From Bradyrhizobium elkanii USDA 76 (GTDB lineage Bacteria; Pseudomonadota; Alphaproteobacteria; Rhizobiales; Xanthobacteraceae), in contig NZ_CP066356.1 in assembly GCF_023278185.1 (NCBI RefSeq), positions 7,556,001-7,620,000 on the forward strand: a DNA stretch of 64,000 bases. The letters run 5' to 3'. Under the pieces are notes generated by a model. The model was not told the origin of the DNA, searched no databases, and was given only the letters and a program-made list of their open reading frames with translations. A program made the translations under genes and the position numbers. This document shows positions 35,126 through 45,305 of the stretch, in pieces (positions within the stretch are counted from its first letter, which is position 1; every line of letters begins with the position of its first letter).

Positions 35126-36172
35126 TCAACAGATCCGAGGCAATTGTTCGCCTGACAACCAATCGACAATTCTTCCGCCGCCAAAACTGGTCGCCACTTG
35201 CACAAATTTGTGATCGTCAGCTACGGCCTCGCCAATATCGGCTGCATCGCATCCGAGCGGATGCCCCTTCATGGCCGCAAGCACGGCATCAGCCACACCA
35301 GGCGCGACGATCGCAACGAGCTTGCCCTCATTAGCGACATGGATCGGATCAAGCCCAAGGAGTTCGCAGGTTGCCGCAACAGCGGGCTTTACCGGAATGG
35401 CCGCTTCCTGCAGACGGAACCCGAGGCCAGATTGATGCGCAATCTCGTTGAGGGTGGCGGCAAGACCGCCGCGCGTGGGGTCACGCATCACGTGGATGCC
35501 GCGCCCGCCAGCCGCCACCATGACGGCCACCAAGTCATGCAGCGATGCGGAATCCGAGACGATCTCAACTTGAAGAGCGGCGTTCTGGCGCGTTGACATG
35601 ATCGCCACCCCATGATCGCCAAGGCTGCCCGACACCAGCACACGGTCCCCGATCCTTGCTTTGTCGGCGGACAGATCGAGCCCATCGGCCAGAACCCCGA
35701 TCCCGGTCGTAGAGATGAACAACCCATCCGCCTTGCCGCGCTCGACGACCTTGGTATCCCCAGTGATGATGTAAACGCCGGCACCGCGCGCCGCCGCGCC
35801 CATCGACTGCGCAATCGTCCTTAGATCCGAAAACCGAAAACCCTCCTCGATGATGAAGCTAGCTGACAGATAGAGCGGACGCGCGCCGGCCATCACGACA
35901 TCATTGATCGTGCCGTGCACAGCCAATGACCCGATATTGCCGCCAGGAAAAAACAGTGGCGAGACCACATAGCCGTCGGTCGTCATCACCATCCTGCCTG
36001 CCGCAACCTCAAACGCCGACTGATCATTGCAGCGGGCGAGCCATTCATTACCGAAGGCTTGGTGAAAAAGGCCGGAGATCAATTGTGCCATGGCGCGCCC
36101 CCCAGATCCGTGGGAAAGATCAACGCGTCCGTTCTCGACGTCGAGCTTGCCATGATAATCCTTGACGCTCAT
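35126..36172 (-). CDS. hypE: Hydrogenase maturation factor HypE
   Basis: HypE dehydrates the thiocarboxamide on its C-terminal cysteine to thiocyanate, giving the CN ligands of the NiFe centre. The 348-residue protein has VDLSHGSGGRAM near residue 18, the ATP-binding PurM-like core (MVMTTDGYVVSP, DPTRGGLAATLNEIA) and the required terminal PRIC. Its ATG overlaps the hypD stop (ATGA). It is the last gene of the hup-hyp run. Confidence 0.97.
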   Translation of the reverse strand: MSVKDYHGKLDVENGRVDLSHGSGGRAMAQLISGLFHQAFGNEWLARCNDQSAFEVAAGRMVMTTDGYVVSPLFFPGGNIGSLAVHGTINDVVMAGARPLYLSASFIIEEGFRFSDLRTIAQSMGAAARGAGVYIITGDTKVVERGKADGLFISTTGIGVLADGLDLSADKARIGDRVLVSGSLGDHGVAIMSTRQNAALQVEIVSDSASLHDLVAVMVAAGGRGIHVMRDPTRGGLAATLNEIAHQSGLGFRLQEAAIPVKPAVAATCELLGLDPIHVANEGKLVAIVAPGVADAVLAAMKGHPLGCDAADIGEAVADDHKFVQVATSFGGGRIVDWLSGEQLPRIC

Positions 36173-37311
36173 GACAACCGCCTCACCTGATCATCGCGAA
36201 CTCGGCCGTAGGTCCAATACGCAGCACAGGCGCCTTCCGAGGAAACCATGCAGGACCCAACGGGTGTTTCCGGCGTGCAGACGGTTCCAAACAGCTTGCA
36301 GTCAACCGGCCGCTTGGCGCCGCGCAGGATCGCGCAGCACTCGCATGCCGGATTGTCGGCGACACGCAGTTCGTGCATCGCAAAGCGCGCCTCGGCATCA
36401 AATCCGGCATAAGCCCGCTTCAGCTTCAGTCCGCTGTTGGGGACGAGACCAAGCCCTCGCCACTCGAACTGTTCACGCAGTTCGAATACCTGCGAGACCT
36501 CGTCCTTGGCGCGACGATTGCCTTGGCGCGTCACCGCACGGCTGTATTGGTTCTCCACCTCGTAGCGGCCTTCGTTCACCTGCCGCACCAGCATCAGGAT
36601 TGCCTGCATCACGTCGAGCGGTTCAAATCCCGCGATGACGATCGGCTTACCGAATTGTTCCACTAGGGGCTCGTAAGGCTGCGTACCGATGATCGTACTG
36701 ACATGTGCAGGACCGACGAAGCCATCGATTGCGACCCCACCGATGTTGCGCATCTTCGGGTTCTCGAGAATGCTGTGCATCGCAGAGGGCGTAAGCACGT
36801 GGTTGCAGAACACGCTGAGGCCCCTCAGCCGCTTCTTTTCGGCAATCCGGACCATCACCGCCGTCGGGGGCGTCGTGGTCTCAAATCCGATGGCAAAGAA
36901 GACCACCTCCCTGGTTGGCACCTGTTCGGCGAGCCGGATAGCGTCGAGCGTCGAATAGACCATCCGAATGTCTGCGCCGAGCGCTTTGGCGCGCATCAGG
37001 GACTGCCCCTGCGACCCGGGCGCGCGCATCAGGTCGCCATACACGCACAGAGTGACCTCCGGACGCTCGGCGAGCCGGACCGCCATGTCGATCCGGCTCG
37101 CGGGCAGAACGCAGACTGGACAACCGGGCCCGTGGATCATGCGAACATTCGCAGGCAACAAATCCTCGAGGCCGTAGCGGGAGATCGCATGAGTGTGCCC
37201 GCCGCAGAATTCCATGAACCGGTAAGCCCGTCGCGGACCGGCTTCGGCGCCAATCGCCCGCGCGAGCCCCTGTGCGATGGTCTTGTCACGAAATTCATCG
37301 GCATATTTCAT
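36169..37311 (-). CDS. hypD: Hydrogenase maturation factor HypD
   Basis: HypD holds a [4Fe-4S] cluster and, with HypC, carries the Fe(CN)2CO unit. From ATG 37311 it is 380 residues. Conserved cysteine motifs are FMEFCGGHTHAISRYG, HGPGCPVCVLP, GFETTTPPTA, and the C-terminal CECCAILRG with CKLFGTVCTP. The long upstream extension to 37542 is an out-of-family shadow of hypC. The ATG overlaps the hypC stop. Confidence 0.97.
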   Translation of the reverse strand: MKYADEFRDKTIAQGLARAIGAEAGPRRAYRFMEFCGGHTHAISRYGLEDLLPANVRMIHGPGCPVCVLPASRIDMAVRLAERPEVTLCVYGDLMRAPGSQGQSLMRAKALGADIRMVYSTLDAIRLAEQVPTREVVFFAIGFETTTPPTAVMVRIAEKKRLRGLSVFCNHVLTPSAMHSILENPKMRNIGGVAIDGFVGPAHVSTIIGTQPYEPLVEQFGKPIVIAGFEPLDVMQAILMLVRQVNEGRYEVENQYSRAVTRQGNRRAKDEVSQVFELREQFEWRGLGLVPNSGLKLKRAYAGFDAEARFAMHELRVADNPACECCAILRGAKRPVDCKLFGTVCTPETPVGSCMVSSEGACAAYWTYGRVRDDQVRRLS

Positions 37312-37544
37312 GATCGGGGTTCCCGCCCTGCACTGCCTAGTTCCTGCAGGAGCTCCAACGTGCGCTTGGCTTCTGTCGGGTCGATCTTGGATAGCGCGTA
37401 GCCGACATGGACAAGAACGTTGTCGCCGACATCGAGCTCCTCGACGAGAGCGATCGATATTTCCAAGCTGACCCCATCGATGGACACGATCGCCATATCG
37501 TCGGGAAGAATTTTCGAAATCTTTGCCGGGACCGAAAGACACAT
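37308..37544 (-). CDS. hypC: Hydrogenase maturation chaperone HypC
   Basis: A 78-residue HypC/HupF-family chaperone beginning with the required MCLSVPAKI, whose Cys2 binds iron, then VGDNVLVHVGYALSKID. It pairs with HypD and the hydrogenase large subunit. The ATG at 37544 lies one base after the hypF stop. The paralogous HupF is encoded at 44406. Confidence 0.96.
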   Translation of the reverse strand: MCLSVPAKISKILPDDMAIVSIDGVSLEISIALVEELDVGDNVLVHVGYALSKIDPTEAKRTLELLQELGSAGREPRS

Positions 37545-37545
37545 A

Positions 37546-39804
37546 TCAGGTTGCTCCTTCCAGGGCTGACGACTGTTCGGCAGTCTGCAGAGCGGCAACC
37601 CAGGCCTGACCAAGGCTCAAACCACCATCGTTGGGCGGCAGTTTCCGTGGCACCAGCGGGTTGAGGCCTGCGCTGCAGCAACCGCGCTCAATTTCATCCG
37701 CCAGCACCGCGTTCAGAAAACAGCCGCCGCTTAGAACGATGGTATTGACGCCGGTTCTCCGCGCAGCGCGCCTGACCCAGTCGATGCAGGCGACGGCAAA
37801 GGTGCCATGAAACAGCCCGGCTCCGTCCGCGGTGTCGATGTTGTCTGCAATCAACCGCGAAAACAGCGGGCGAAGCGACAGCACGTCGCGGTCGATGGTC
37901 CAGCCCGCTTCGAGAATTGCAGTCCGCCGTACCAACGCCTCGAGCTTCATCGCGGCCTCGCCCTCATAACTCTGCAAACTTGCAACCCCCAGCAGCGCCG
38001 CCGCGGCATCGAATAACCGGCCCGCGCTGGTCGTCGTGGCTCCGCCCGCTTGATCGAGCAATGCTGACACACGCCCAGCCTGCCGCTGCGCAGCAAAGCG
38101 AGGCGCGATTTCATGACCCCGGCCGAGCGCCTGCAATACTGCGCTTGCCATACGCCACGGCTCGCGGGCTGCGCGATCGCCGCCAGGCATTTGCAGGGGC
38201 GCGAGATGCCCGATGCGTCGAAACCTCGTTCCTTCGCACAACAATAGCTCGCCACCCCAGTTACCGCCGTCGGAACCGAAGCCATGGCCGTCGAGCACCA
38301 AGGCAAGCGCAGGTCCGGCGTGCCCGTGCTCAGCGATGACAGCGGCAGCGTGGGCGTGGTGATGCTGGACGGCGACAAGCGCCCGGCCGCTTGCTTGCGC
38401 AAACCGGGTCGACGCCATATCGGGATGCATATCATGGGCAATGACGACAGGCTCCACATCAAGGGTCGATGTGAGGTGGTGGATCGTCTGCTCGAACACA
38501 CAGATCCCTTCGGCCGTATCAAGATCGCCAATATGCTGGGAGACGAAGGCTTCGTTGCCCCGCGTGATGGTGACGGTTGACTTCAGGGCGCCGCCGACGG
38601 CGAGCACGACCGGCACAGACCTCGCAAGCCGGATCGGTTCGGGAACATAGCCACGTGCCCGGCGAACGAACTGAGGCCGGCTGGCCACCACCGACAGCAC
38701 GGTGTCATCGGCGCGCGTCAGGATATCTCGATCATGGGTCACGACAAGGTCGGCAATCCCCTTGAGCCGCCGCAGCGCCTGCGCGTTGTCGATCACGAGC
38801 GGTTCGCCGCAAGAATTGGCGCTGGTTGCGACGATGACCGGGGCTGCCCCCGCAAGCCATGTTCCTGTCGAGTGAAGCGCATGAAAGATGAGGTGATGCA
38901 GTGGCGCTACCGGCAACATGACACCTACGCGCGATAAGCCAGGAGCCGTCGCGGGCGCCAAATCATTGCGCGAAGTTAAAAGCACGATGGGACGTGCTAC
39001 GGATTCGAGCAGCGCAAGCTCTGCCGCGTTCGCTTCCGCGATTTCGTTGACACGCTCTATGGAACCGACCATGACCGCGAACGGCTTCTGGGGGCGCTGC
39101 TTTCTGCTGCGCAAACGCTGCACGGCGTCCTGGTTGCGCGCATCGCAAAGCAGCTGATACCCGCCGAGCCCCTTTATTGCCACGATTTGGCCGCCGGCAA
39201 TCGCCGCAGCAATGGCGTTGACCCCATGGCTAAGCCGAGGACCGCATATCGGACACGCGATCGCCTCCGCGCGAAACCTGCGGCTCGCTGGATCGGCATA
39301 TTCGGCCGCGCAGGCGGCACACAGCCTGAACGCCTTCATGACCGTGTTGCGGCGATCATACGGAAGCTGTTCGGCGATCGTGTAGCGCGGGCCGCAATGG
39401 GAGCAGCTGACGAAGGGATAAAGGTAATGGCGATTTTCTGGATCGAATAGCTCGCCCAGGCATTGCCGGCAGGTCGCGGCATCGGCAACGATCCGAGTTG
39501 ACAACCTGCCGCCTTCGCTCGTGTGAATCGAAAAATCTTGTGCCGCGAGCGCCCCGGTCCGCTGAACGCAGATGTGGTCGATACGTGCAAGTGGAGGCGG
39601 CTCGAGCGGCAAAGCAGCGACAAACTCGGACGCCCGGTTACCCTCGACTTCGATTGTGACGCCCTCGGGGCCATTGACGACGAATCCCGCCAATCCGTAT
39701 CGCCTAGCAAGGCCATAGACGTAGGGGCGAAAGCCGACTCCTTGCACGGCCCCGCTCACGCGCACGCGCAGCCGTGTTCGGTCGCAGATGGCGGCGGCGC
39801 TCAT
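37546..39804 (-). CDS. hypF: Carbamoyltransferase HypF
   Basis: HypF uses carbamoyl phosphate to carbamoylate HypE. The 752-residue protein has all domains in order. An acylphosphatase-like N-terminus ([17 protein letters not shown]) is followed by two zinc fingers (CRQC...CSHC and CAAC...CPIC, residues about 110-190). A YrdC-like domain ([19 protein letters not shown]) and the Kae1-like carbamoyltransferase domain ([33 protein letters not shown]) complete it. The start overlaps the hypB stop. Confidence 0.97.
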   Translation of the reverse strand: MSAAAICDRTRLRVRVSGAVQGVGFRPYVYGLARRYGLAGFVVNGPEGVTIEVEGNRASEFVAALPLEPPPLARIDHICVQRTGALAAQDFSIHTSEGGRLSTRIVADAATCRQCLGELFDPENRHYLYPFVSCSHCGPRYTIAEQLPYDRRNTVMKAFRLCAACAAEYADPASRRFRAEAIACPICGPRLSHGVNAIAAAIAGGQIVAIKGLGGYQLLCDARNQDAVQRLRSRKQRPQKPFAVMVGSIERVNEIAEANAAELALLESVARPIVLLTSRNDLAPATAPGLSRVGVMLPVAPLHHLIFHALHSTGTWLAGAAPVIVATSANSCGEPLVIDNAQALRRLKGIADLVVTHDRDILTRADDTVLSVVASRPQFVRRARGYVPEPIRLARSVPVVLAVGGALKSTVTITRGNEAFVSQHIGDLDTAEGICVFEQTIHHLTSTLDVEPVVIAHDMHPDMASTRFAQASGRALVAVQHHHAHAAAVIAEHGHAGPALALVLDGHGFGSDGGNWGGELLLCEGTRFRRIGHLAPLQMPGGDRAAREPWRMASAVLQALGRGHEIAPRFAAQRQAGRVSALLDQAGGATTTSAGRLFDAAAALLGVASLQSYEGEAAMKLEALVRRTAILEAGWTIDRDVLSLRPLFSRLIADNIDTADGAGLFHGTFAVACIDWVRRAARRTGVNTIVLSGGCFLNAVLADEIERGCCSAGLNPLVPRKLPPNDGGLSLGQAWVAALQTAEQSSALEGAT

Positions 39805-40760
39805 CGCCTGGTGTCCTCCAAGGCGCGCCTTTGATGCGCTGCCTGCTCATCGATCCAACCGTAGAGTGAGCCAAAACCCTCGCCGGTCCGCGCCGAGACC
39901 GTGAGCACTTCGATCTTGGGATTGACGCGTCTTGCGTATTCGACGGTCCTGCCCAAATCGAACTCAAGCAGCGATGCCAGATCAATCTTGTTGATCAGCA
40001 TGAGCGAAGAAGCGGCAAACATATCCGGATATTTGAGCGGCTTGTCTTCGCCTTCGGTGGTCGACAACACCACGATCTTGCAGGCCTCGCCTAGATCGAA
40101 GGCAGCGGGACAGACCAGATTGCCGACGTTCTCGATGAAGAGAATACCGCGCGTGAGCGGCGGCAAGCGGCGATAGGCCTCACCAATCATGGCAGCATCG
40201 AGATGACAACACTTGCCGGTATTGACTTGAATAGCTGGCACGCCGGCCGAGCGAATGCGTTCGGCATCGTTCGAGGTCTGCTGATCGCCCTCGATGACCC
40301 CGATCGTCCAGCTGCGCTTGAGCTCGGACACGGCGCGGACCAACAGCGAGGTCTTGCCTGCACCAGGACTGGACATAAGATTAAATACGAGCAGTTCGTG
40401 GGCCATGAAGAGGGCGCGGTTTTCCGCCGCGATCCTGTTATTCTTGCCAAGGATGTCGCGCCCGACCTGAATGATATGCTCGCAGCTCTTACCCGCGACC
40501 TTCAATGCAGCCGGGTCGGCGCCGCGGCTCACAAACGCCTGCCCATCATGCGCCTGATGATGGCCAAGATGATGAGGGTGATCATGGCCATGGCCGGCAT
40601 GGTGTGAATGCTGCAGGCCCTGGTCGCCATGCAGATGCACCTCATGGCGATCGCAATTGTCCTGCACATCGGGACGGCCGCGAACGCGACCTTGCGCATC
40701 ATGCACTTCGGCGCGTTCAGTTGAAGACGCCTGTCCGCTGCAGCCGCATACGCTACACAT
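39801..40760 (-). CDS. hypB: Hydrogenase nickel GTPase HypB with histidine-rich region
   Basis: HypB inserts nickel in the NiFe site with HypA. From ATG 40760 it is 319 residues. It has the N-terminal CSVCGCSG nickel motif and then a long histidine-rich stretch at about residues 39-75 (for example [18 protein letters not shown]), which stores nickel. The GTPase P-loop is [14 protein letters not shown], with the metal-site text KCCHLDA and the NKID motif. The extension to 40841 overlaps hypA. Confidence 0.97.
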   Translation of the reverse strand: MCSVCGCSGQASSTERAEVHDAQGRVRGRPDVQDNCDRHEVHLHGDQGLQHSHHAGHGHDHPHHLGHHQAHDGQAFVSRGADPAALKVAGKSCEHIIQVGRDILGKNNRIAAENRALFMAHELLVFNLMSSPGAGKTSLLVRAVSELKRSWTIGVIEGDQQTSNDAERIRSAGVPAIQVNTGKCCHLDAAMIGEAYRRLPPLTRGILFIENVGNLVCPAAFDLGEACKIVVLSTTEGEDKPLKYPDMFAASSLMLINKIDLASLLEFDLGRTVEYARRVNPKIEVLTVSARTGEGFGSLYGWIDEQAAHQRRALEDTRR

Positions 40761-41101
40761 CAATCGATCTCCAGCTCTTTCACTCGCATCTCCTCGCCTG
40801 CTGTTACCTGCAACTGATAGCTGCCGCAGCATGGACAGCACTCATCGCGCCGTGCAATCTCGATGCTCTTCGAACAGGTCATGCACCAGGCCACGCCGGG
40901 ACATTCGATGATTCTAACAGCCGCGCCCTCGGCAATGGTCCGCGTTGCAACGACAGCAAAGCAGAACCTGATCGCTTCAGGCGCAACATGGCTCAACGCC
41001 CCGATCTCCAGACAGACGCTCCGCACCTGGGAAAACGATCGGCGATGCGCCTCCTCCTCGACGATTTCGACGATGCTTTGACAAAGCGCCATTTCATGCA
41101 T
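40760..41101 (-). CDS. hypA: Hydrogenase nickel metallochaperone HypA
   Basis: A 113-residue HypA beginning [14 protein letters not shown], where His2 binds nickel. A zinc domain is formed by [10 protein letters not shown] and CCPCCGSY near residues 73-93. The start at 41101 gives the required N-terminus and overlaps hupK by 8 bp; the stop overlaps the hypB ATG (TGATG). Confidence 0.96.
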   Translation of the reverse strand: MHEMALCQSIVEIVEEEAHRRSFSQVRSVCLEIGALSHVAPEAIRFCFAVVATRTIAEGAAVRIIECPGVAWCMTCSKSIEIARRDECCPCCGSYQLQVTAGEEMRVKELEID

Positions 41102-42185
41102 CGTCAACTTTGCGAAACTTGAGTGTGAATCCGACGCAGGGATCAAGCGATTCAATCACCGCACGAACCGCTTTCTGATGTCGTCTCGTCGTCAGCCCCG
41201 CGCCCTGCAGATTCCGGACAAGTGGTCCGCGCCAATGGAAATTCCATTCCGTCGGCGCAAGACATTCGAAGCGGGATATCTGGCCCTGAGGATCAAGCTC
41301 GACCGCCTGATAGAGCCGGCCCCTGGCGCATTCGATCGCGGCCGCTCCTCGTCCAGGACCTAACCTGTAGCTTTCGATGATCCCAGGCTCGGCCGATTCG
41401 ATATGAGCACCGGACTTGAGCCAATCGCATAGCTGCCGGATTTCTGCAATTCTGGCCTTCAGCCGCGCGACCGCACCCGACCGACCCAGCCAGAGCCGAT
41501 CACGCGTCATTTGGCGCGCCCATGGACCCGTCTCGGGCGCATGCCCACCAAGATCGGGACAATGGCAAAATGTCGGGTCATCGCCGAGCAGCCGTTCAGT
41601 GATGTTGCGGTCGTCGGCAACGGACAGGAACGAGTGCGCGATCGAGATGGACCTCAGGTCGACTTCGTCAAGCGCTGCAATGCAAAGCGCGAACGGGCTA
41701 CCGGGCCTCGGCGCGCCATCTTCATCCGGCATGCCGAGTGCCGCGAGCGAAGCCACAATCTGCGCTATAGCCTCACGCCGAATAGAGCCGCGTGCTGGCC
41801 GTGCGCCGCCCACAAGCATTGACAGTCCTCGTATGAGGGACCGGATCGCCGCCGCACTGACATTCGGCGTAGGAAACCCGACCAAGAGGCCCCGCAGCAA
41901 TTCTGAGATGCGCTCGGCAACGACCAAGAGCATACGACGCTGTGTCGTCGCGAGGATGATCTTTTCGTCACGTGCCGCCTCGATCGCGGACAGCAATGCG
42001 GTTTGTTGCGCAGCGGCACATACTGGGAAGAGATGCGGCAGCGCCTTGAGCAACGCCGAGGCCGGTTTGCCGGCGAACAGCCGTGCCAGTGGCGGCCGGG
42101 CTCGCGGCAGGATCTCGACCGCGGCGATGACATCGGCAGCAAGCGATATGGTGACATCGATTTTGTTGCGAGCGACGAGGCTCAT
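41094..42185 (-). CDS. hupK: Hydrogenase accessory protein HupK
   Basis: A 363-residue HupK, a large-subunit-like assembly factor thought to scaffold the Fe(CN)2CO centre in oxygen. It has the vestigial metal motifs FPVCAAAQQTALLSAIEAAR near residue 70 and the terminal DPCVGFTLKFR. Those motifs mimic the CxxC and DPCxxC of HupL. The start ATG 42185 overlaps the stop of the hupJ frame (ATGA). Confidence 0.93.
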   Translation of the reverse strand: MSLVARNKIDVTISLAADVIAAVEILPRARPPLARLFAGKPASALLKALPHLFPVCAAAQQTALLSAIEAARDEKIILATTQRRMLLVVAERISELLRGLLVGFPTPNVSAAAIRSLIRGLSMLVGGARPARGSIRREAIAQIVASLAALGMPDEDGAPRPGSPFALCIAALDEVDLRSISIAHSFLSVADDRNITERLLGDDPTFCHCPDLGGHAPETGPWARQMTRDRLWLGRSGAVARLKARIAEIRQLCDWLKSGAHIESAEPGIIESYRLGPGRGAAAIECARGRLYQAVELDPQGQISRFECLAPTEWNFHWRGPLVRNLQGAGLTTRRHQKAVRAVIESLDPCVGFTLKFRKVDDA

Positions 42186-42649
42186 GCGCACCGCTCCGTC
42201 ATCATCTCGCGCAAGAAATGCCGGCGGTCGATCGGACAGAGACGTGGCGCTTCGGTATGATTTAGCGCTCGGCGGTTGGGCGGCCACATCGTGGCAAGGA
42301 CCGCTGCTTCGGCGCGGGCGCCACCCATGTCGTTGCGTGAGATCGCCGAAAGCAGGGAGCAACAGGCAATCGAGCCCAATGATGCGATTTCGCTGCCACC
42401 AAGCTCAACGTTGCGGAATCGAACTCGCAAGCGCAGGTTCGATTTCGGTCCAGCATGCCGTTGGCGGTTGCTCTTGCGCAAGAAGGCGACCAACTTCATG
42501 GCCCAAGGCGCGCCCATCATGCTAACGGGCCCTGCCCTCTGCACGTGCGAAACCCCGATCGCTTGGACCCTGAACACGGATCGTTCAAGGTCGGTCGCGT
42601 GCGCACGGCTCGACCGGCGATATCGCAGTCGGCTGCTACGAGCATCTCC
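42182..42649 (-). pseudogene. hupJ-like frame without a good start (5' damaged)
   Basis: The frame from 42649 to 42182 shows the HybE/HupJ assembly-protein pattern: RVQAIGVS, MMGAPWAMKLVAF, LGSIACCSLLSAISRND. HupJ helps assemble the hydrogenase. Upstream of GTG 42577 the frame still reads HupJ-like text (RLRYRR, ATDLERS) back to a TGA at 42650-42652, but no ATG, GTG or TTG lies there. A CTG is the only near-start codon. Starting at GTG 42577 gives a 131-residue product that misses the N-terminus. Either a rare start or a 5' frameshift has damaged the gene. Confidence 0.6.
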
Positions 42650-42899
42650 TCAGGTGCCGACACATCGGGGTTCTTGCTCCTGCGAAGGTCCTGTTCGCGC
42701 TCAAGCATCATTTTCAACCGACCCGAAGCCGGACATCGACGTGCGAAAGCCGAAGACGCTTTCAATTTTTGGGACGCAACGCACTCGCGCAGCAGTCTGT
42801 GTCGCCATCGCTCTCTGGTCGATTGTGCACGATCCAGCCAACGCCACGTCGGGCGCCGTCCGTGAGAACCGGCCGAATGCCAAATATTCTCCAAGTTCT
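42650..42899 (-). pseudogene. Probable decayed hupI (rubredoxin) remnant
   Basis: Known hup operons carry hupI, a rubredoxin of about 70 residues, between hupH and hupJ. Here the 250-bp gap has no open frame with two CxxC motifs. One frame reads GARRGVGWIVHNRPESDGD, reminiscent of rubredoxin CxxCWxVYDPxxGD but with both cysteines lost, and another reads ARVRCVPKIESVF, reminiscent of the second CPxC knuckle. The fragments are in different frames. I infer a decayed gene; the evidence is weak. Confidence 0.4.
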
Positions 42900-43763
42900 T
42901 CACGTGACGTAAGCCTTCATGATTTCCTGCAGGCGTTCGGCGGAATCCTCGAAATCCTCGTCGGCAGCCAACGCAACAATAGGCACGCCGCCGATCTCAA
43001 GCGTATCCAGGATGATGTTGTCGATAGAATTGAAGAACTGCACCGACCACACATTCCGTGTCGCAGTCGCCTGCACTCGGCATGCGCCGTAGCCGCGAAA
43101 GATGAGCTGGACCGGACCATTGCCCACGCTCTGCTGGAGAAACGCCAGGTCGATGTCGTTCATCGGCAAAAGCGTGAGATTGATGACATGCGTGCGCATG
43201 CCAGGCCGCCAGGTGCGGGCCCGCTCGCGTGTTTCGGCGAGCACCGGCAGCACGTTCATCGCCCCATCCGGCGCGGTGCCGATCGCCAGATCGGTCGACG
43301 CCAGGTCCGTTGCGGCGCGCTGCACGATCTGCGGGATCGCCCCGACTTCAACATATTCGTGTGCCGGATCCGTCCCGATGCGCACGCGCCAGATTCCCGC
43401 AAGTACGGACTCCTGGATTCCCGCCTGAGAGCCATCTGGCAGCGCAACGACGCCGGCGACCTCGCCTTCCCCAAGCACTTCGGCAATCAGGTTGCGCTCG
43501 AGATCACTGAGATTCGAAAGCCTGTACAGTTGCGTGCGTGCGCTACTCTTCTGGCCACGAGCGGCGGCAGCTGTGTTCGATAGCAGCGTGATGGCATTCG
43601 GACAGTTTTTTGCAAGCTCGTCGGCATCGCGCCAAGCGCGCCTGGCCAGCGTCGCCACAGCCGTTGGCTCGCTATGGACGATGTCGCGACTATCCGCATT
43701 CACGGGAAACCCGCCCACCGCCGCAGCGGCGGCTTCGTATCGAATACGCGCCGCCGTTTTCAT
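42900..43763 (-). CDS. hupH: Hydrogenase expression/formation protein HupH
   Basis: A 287-residue HupH/HoxQ/HyaF protein, a chaperone for the small subunit. Matching text includes [24 protein letters not shown] near residue 82, [23 protein letters not shown] and [27 protein letters not shown] near residue 218. The ATG overlaps the upstream ORF's stop (ATGA). Confidence 0.93.
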   Translation of the reverse strand: MKTAARIRYEAAAAAVGGFPVNADSRDIVHSEPTAVATLARRAWRDADELAKNCPNAITLLSNTAAAARGQKSSARTQLYRLSNLSDLERNLIAEVLGEGEVAGVVALPDGSQAGIQESVLAGIWRVRIGTDPAHEYVEVGAIPQIVQRAATDLASTDLAIGTAPDGAMNVLPVLAETRERARTWRPGMRTHVINLTLLPMNDIDLAFLQQSVGNGPVQLIFRGYGACRVQATATRNVWSVQFFNSIDNIILDTLEIGGVPIVALAADEDFEDSAERLQEIMKAYVT

Positions 43764-44206
43764 GATGCGAAGTTCCGTGGGGCTCGCCGAGAGGCAATGC
43801 TATCGGCGGTGCAGTCGCCGCCGGCGTGTGGTCCGACGATCGGTGCTGAGATGCGGTCGACCTTGACCAAACGGATCTGGCTCTTGCCGACCCGGCGCAG
43901 TGTGCCGCGCTGATGGCACTCGATCTGCGTCGGCGGGCCACGCAGGCCGAGCCGCCCACCCAGCTCGCTACCGGCGCCGCGCGCGGTTGCGCCCCCTTGC
44001 ATGGGCCGCCGGTGCGCCTTGATCTGTTCAGAAAGCGCGTTTGCGACGTGGTTGGCCCACAGCGAATTTACGGGACCCGCTGCCGACAGCAGCTCCACGC
44101 CCCAACTCCCGGGATCCTGCGCGGTCAGATGTGCACCGGCGTTCGCTCTCGCTACCTCGGACAGAGCGGGCCGCGCCAAATCATGCTGCGCCGGCTGGAA
44201 TTTCAT
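43760..44206 (-). CDS. Unrecognised ORF at the hupG position
   Basis: A 148-residue frame with a start at 44206, AAGG 8-10 nt upstream, and an ATGA overlap with hupH. These are features of a real operon gene, and the length equals that of typical HupG. The sequence does not look like the thioredoxin-fold HupG/HyaE proteins I know. It is rich in Ala, Arg and Gly ([22 protein letters not shown]) and ends [19 protein letters not shown]. It may be a degenerate hupG with internal frameshifts, or an unrelated gene. Confidence 0.45.
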   Translation of the reverse strand: MKFQPAQHDLARPALSEVARANAGAHLTAQDPGSWGVELLSAAGPVNSLWANHVANALSEQIKAHRRPMQGGATARGAGSELGGRLGLRGPPTQIECHQRGTLRRVGKSQIRLVKVDRISAPIVGPHAGGDCTADSIASRRAPRNFAS

Positions 44207-44375
44207 CAGACGCCTTTCCGATAATCTTTGGTTCTGCTCGGCGAGCTATTAGCAAGGCACATGCCAATCCATCGTCTCGCTGCAATCGCGTGCGCGCCCG
44301 GATCAGCAGGTGTAAGCGCTTGACATCTGCTGTGCATAGGTTGCCTACGATGCAGATTCGATTTGCGAGCAAGGC

Positions 44376-44412
44376 GCGGTAGCGCGATGTCTGTGCGCGG
44401 CGCCGCTACCGC
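44376..44412 (-). terminator. Stem-loop at the 3' end of hupF
   Basis: GCGGTAGCG (44376-44384) pairs with CGCTACCGC (44404-44412), including the hupF stop codon. No T-run follows. It may reduce read-through to the downstream genes or protect the mRNA. Confidence 0.4.
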
Positions 44413-44696
44413 AGGTGGTCGGGCAATTGCGGCTCACGACCGATCAAATCCGCAAAGAAGCGATCGCAGTCCTCGCCACTGAGGCCGGCCTCGAGCCCGT
44501 CGAGTGCTTCCGAGATCCGCCTTGCTTCGTCCTCCTCCAAGAGCCGCACCGCTGTGTCGATATGGACGAGGACCTTGGCGCCGACCGACGCGCCGGAGAG
44601 CAGCATGACTGAGACACGCCGCTGTTCATCGCCATACTCGCATAGCGCCGTGATGCCGTCGGTCTCAACAATCGTCATTGGTAAGCCAAGGCACAT
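44406..44696 (-). CDS. hupF: Hydrogenase chaperone HupF (HypC family)
   Basis: A 96-residue HypC paralogue starting MCLGLPMTIVETDG with the essential Cys2, then GAKVLVHIDTAVRLLEEDEA and the extended C-terminal tail of HupF (GEDCDRFFADLIGREPQLPDHLR). HupF stabilises HupL in the presence of oxygen. It begins 17 bp after hupD. Confidence 0.95.
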   Translation of the reverse strand: MCLGLPMTIVETDGITALCEYGDEQRRVSVMLLSGASVGAKVLVHIDTAVRLLEEDEARRISEALDGLEAGLSGEDCDRFFADLIGREPQLPDHLR

Positions 44697-44712
44697 GAAT
44701 AGCCGCGGGCCG

Positions 44713-45294
44713 CTAGATCGGCCGCTCCCTTTCATAATTGACATGGTCGATATTGTTCCCCAACAGCCGTTCTGATACAGGCAGCGGCGAAGCCCGCAGT
44801 TTCGCCGGCGAGCCCCACTGGGCCAGCAGTTTGCAAGCCAGTTCAATCGCGGGCGCGATCTGAAAGCGCACCGGTGCAGTCAGCGGACCGCCCCAACGCT
44901 CCAGGTCCAGCGGCTGACAGCCGATCAGAGCGAGCTCTCGCGGGCAGCGGTCAAGCAGGTCGGCTGCACTCAAGACCTCTTGAAAGCCGGTCTGATGCAG
45001 ACTCAGCTTCTTGGCAGCGGTAAATTTCGGCACCTCGTCATTCCGCACAAGCATCAACTTCCCGGGCGAAAGTCCATAGTCGATGGCATCGAACACGATC
45101 AGGCAATCGGCCTGCTCAAGGAAGCTGACAAGGTAGAGCCCCTGCGTGCCACCATCGAGGATGGAGACGTTGTCATCGATGGTGTAGCGACGATGAAACT
45201 CCTCTACCACTCGCACGCCGAATCCCTCGTCGGCCCATAGGATATTGCCGATGCCGAGCACCAGGATCCTTTTCTTGCTCTCCGGAGTCAGCAT
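44713..45294 (-). CDS. hupD: Hydrogenase maturation endopeptidase HupD
   Basis: HupD cleaves the C-terminal peptide of HupL after nickel insertion. The 193-residue M52-family protease has VLGIGNILWADEGFGVRVVE near residue 11, with the first nickel-sensing Glu, FDAIDYG in the middle and LHQTGFQEVL with the histidine ligand near residue 98. The start ATG 45294 lies 11 bp after hupC. Confidence 0.96.
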   Translation of the reverse strand: MLTPESKKRILVLGIGNILWADEGFGVRVVEEFHRRYTIDDNVSILDGGTQGLYLVSFLEQADCLIVFDAIDYGLSPGKLMLVRNDEVPKFTAAKKLSLHQTGFQEVLSAADLLDRCPRELALIGCQPLDLERWGGPLTAPVRFQIAPAIELACKLLAQWGSPAKLRASPLPVSERLLGNNIDHVNYERERPI

Positions 45295-45305
45295 CCGCTT
45301 CCCAG

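Noticed and set aside
41416-42525. 369-residue plus-strand frame opposite hupK
   Set aside because: Antisense shadow with arginine- and serine-rich composition; hupK on the other strand has clear family motifs.
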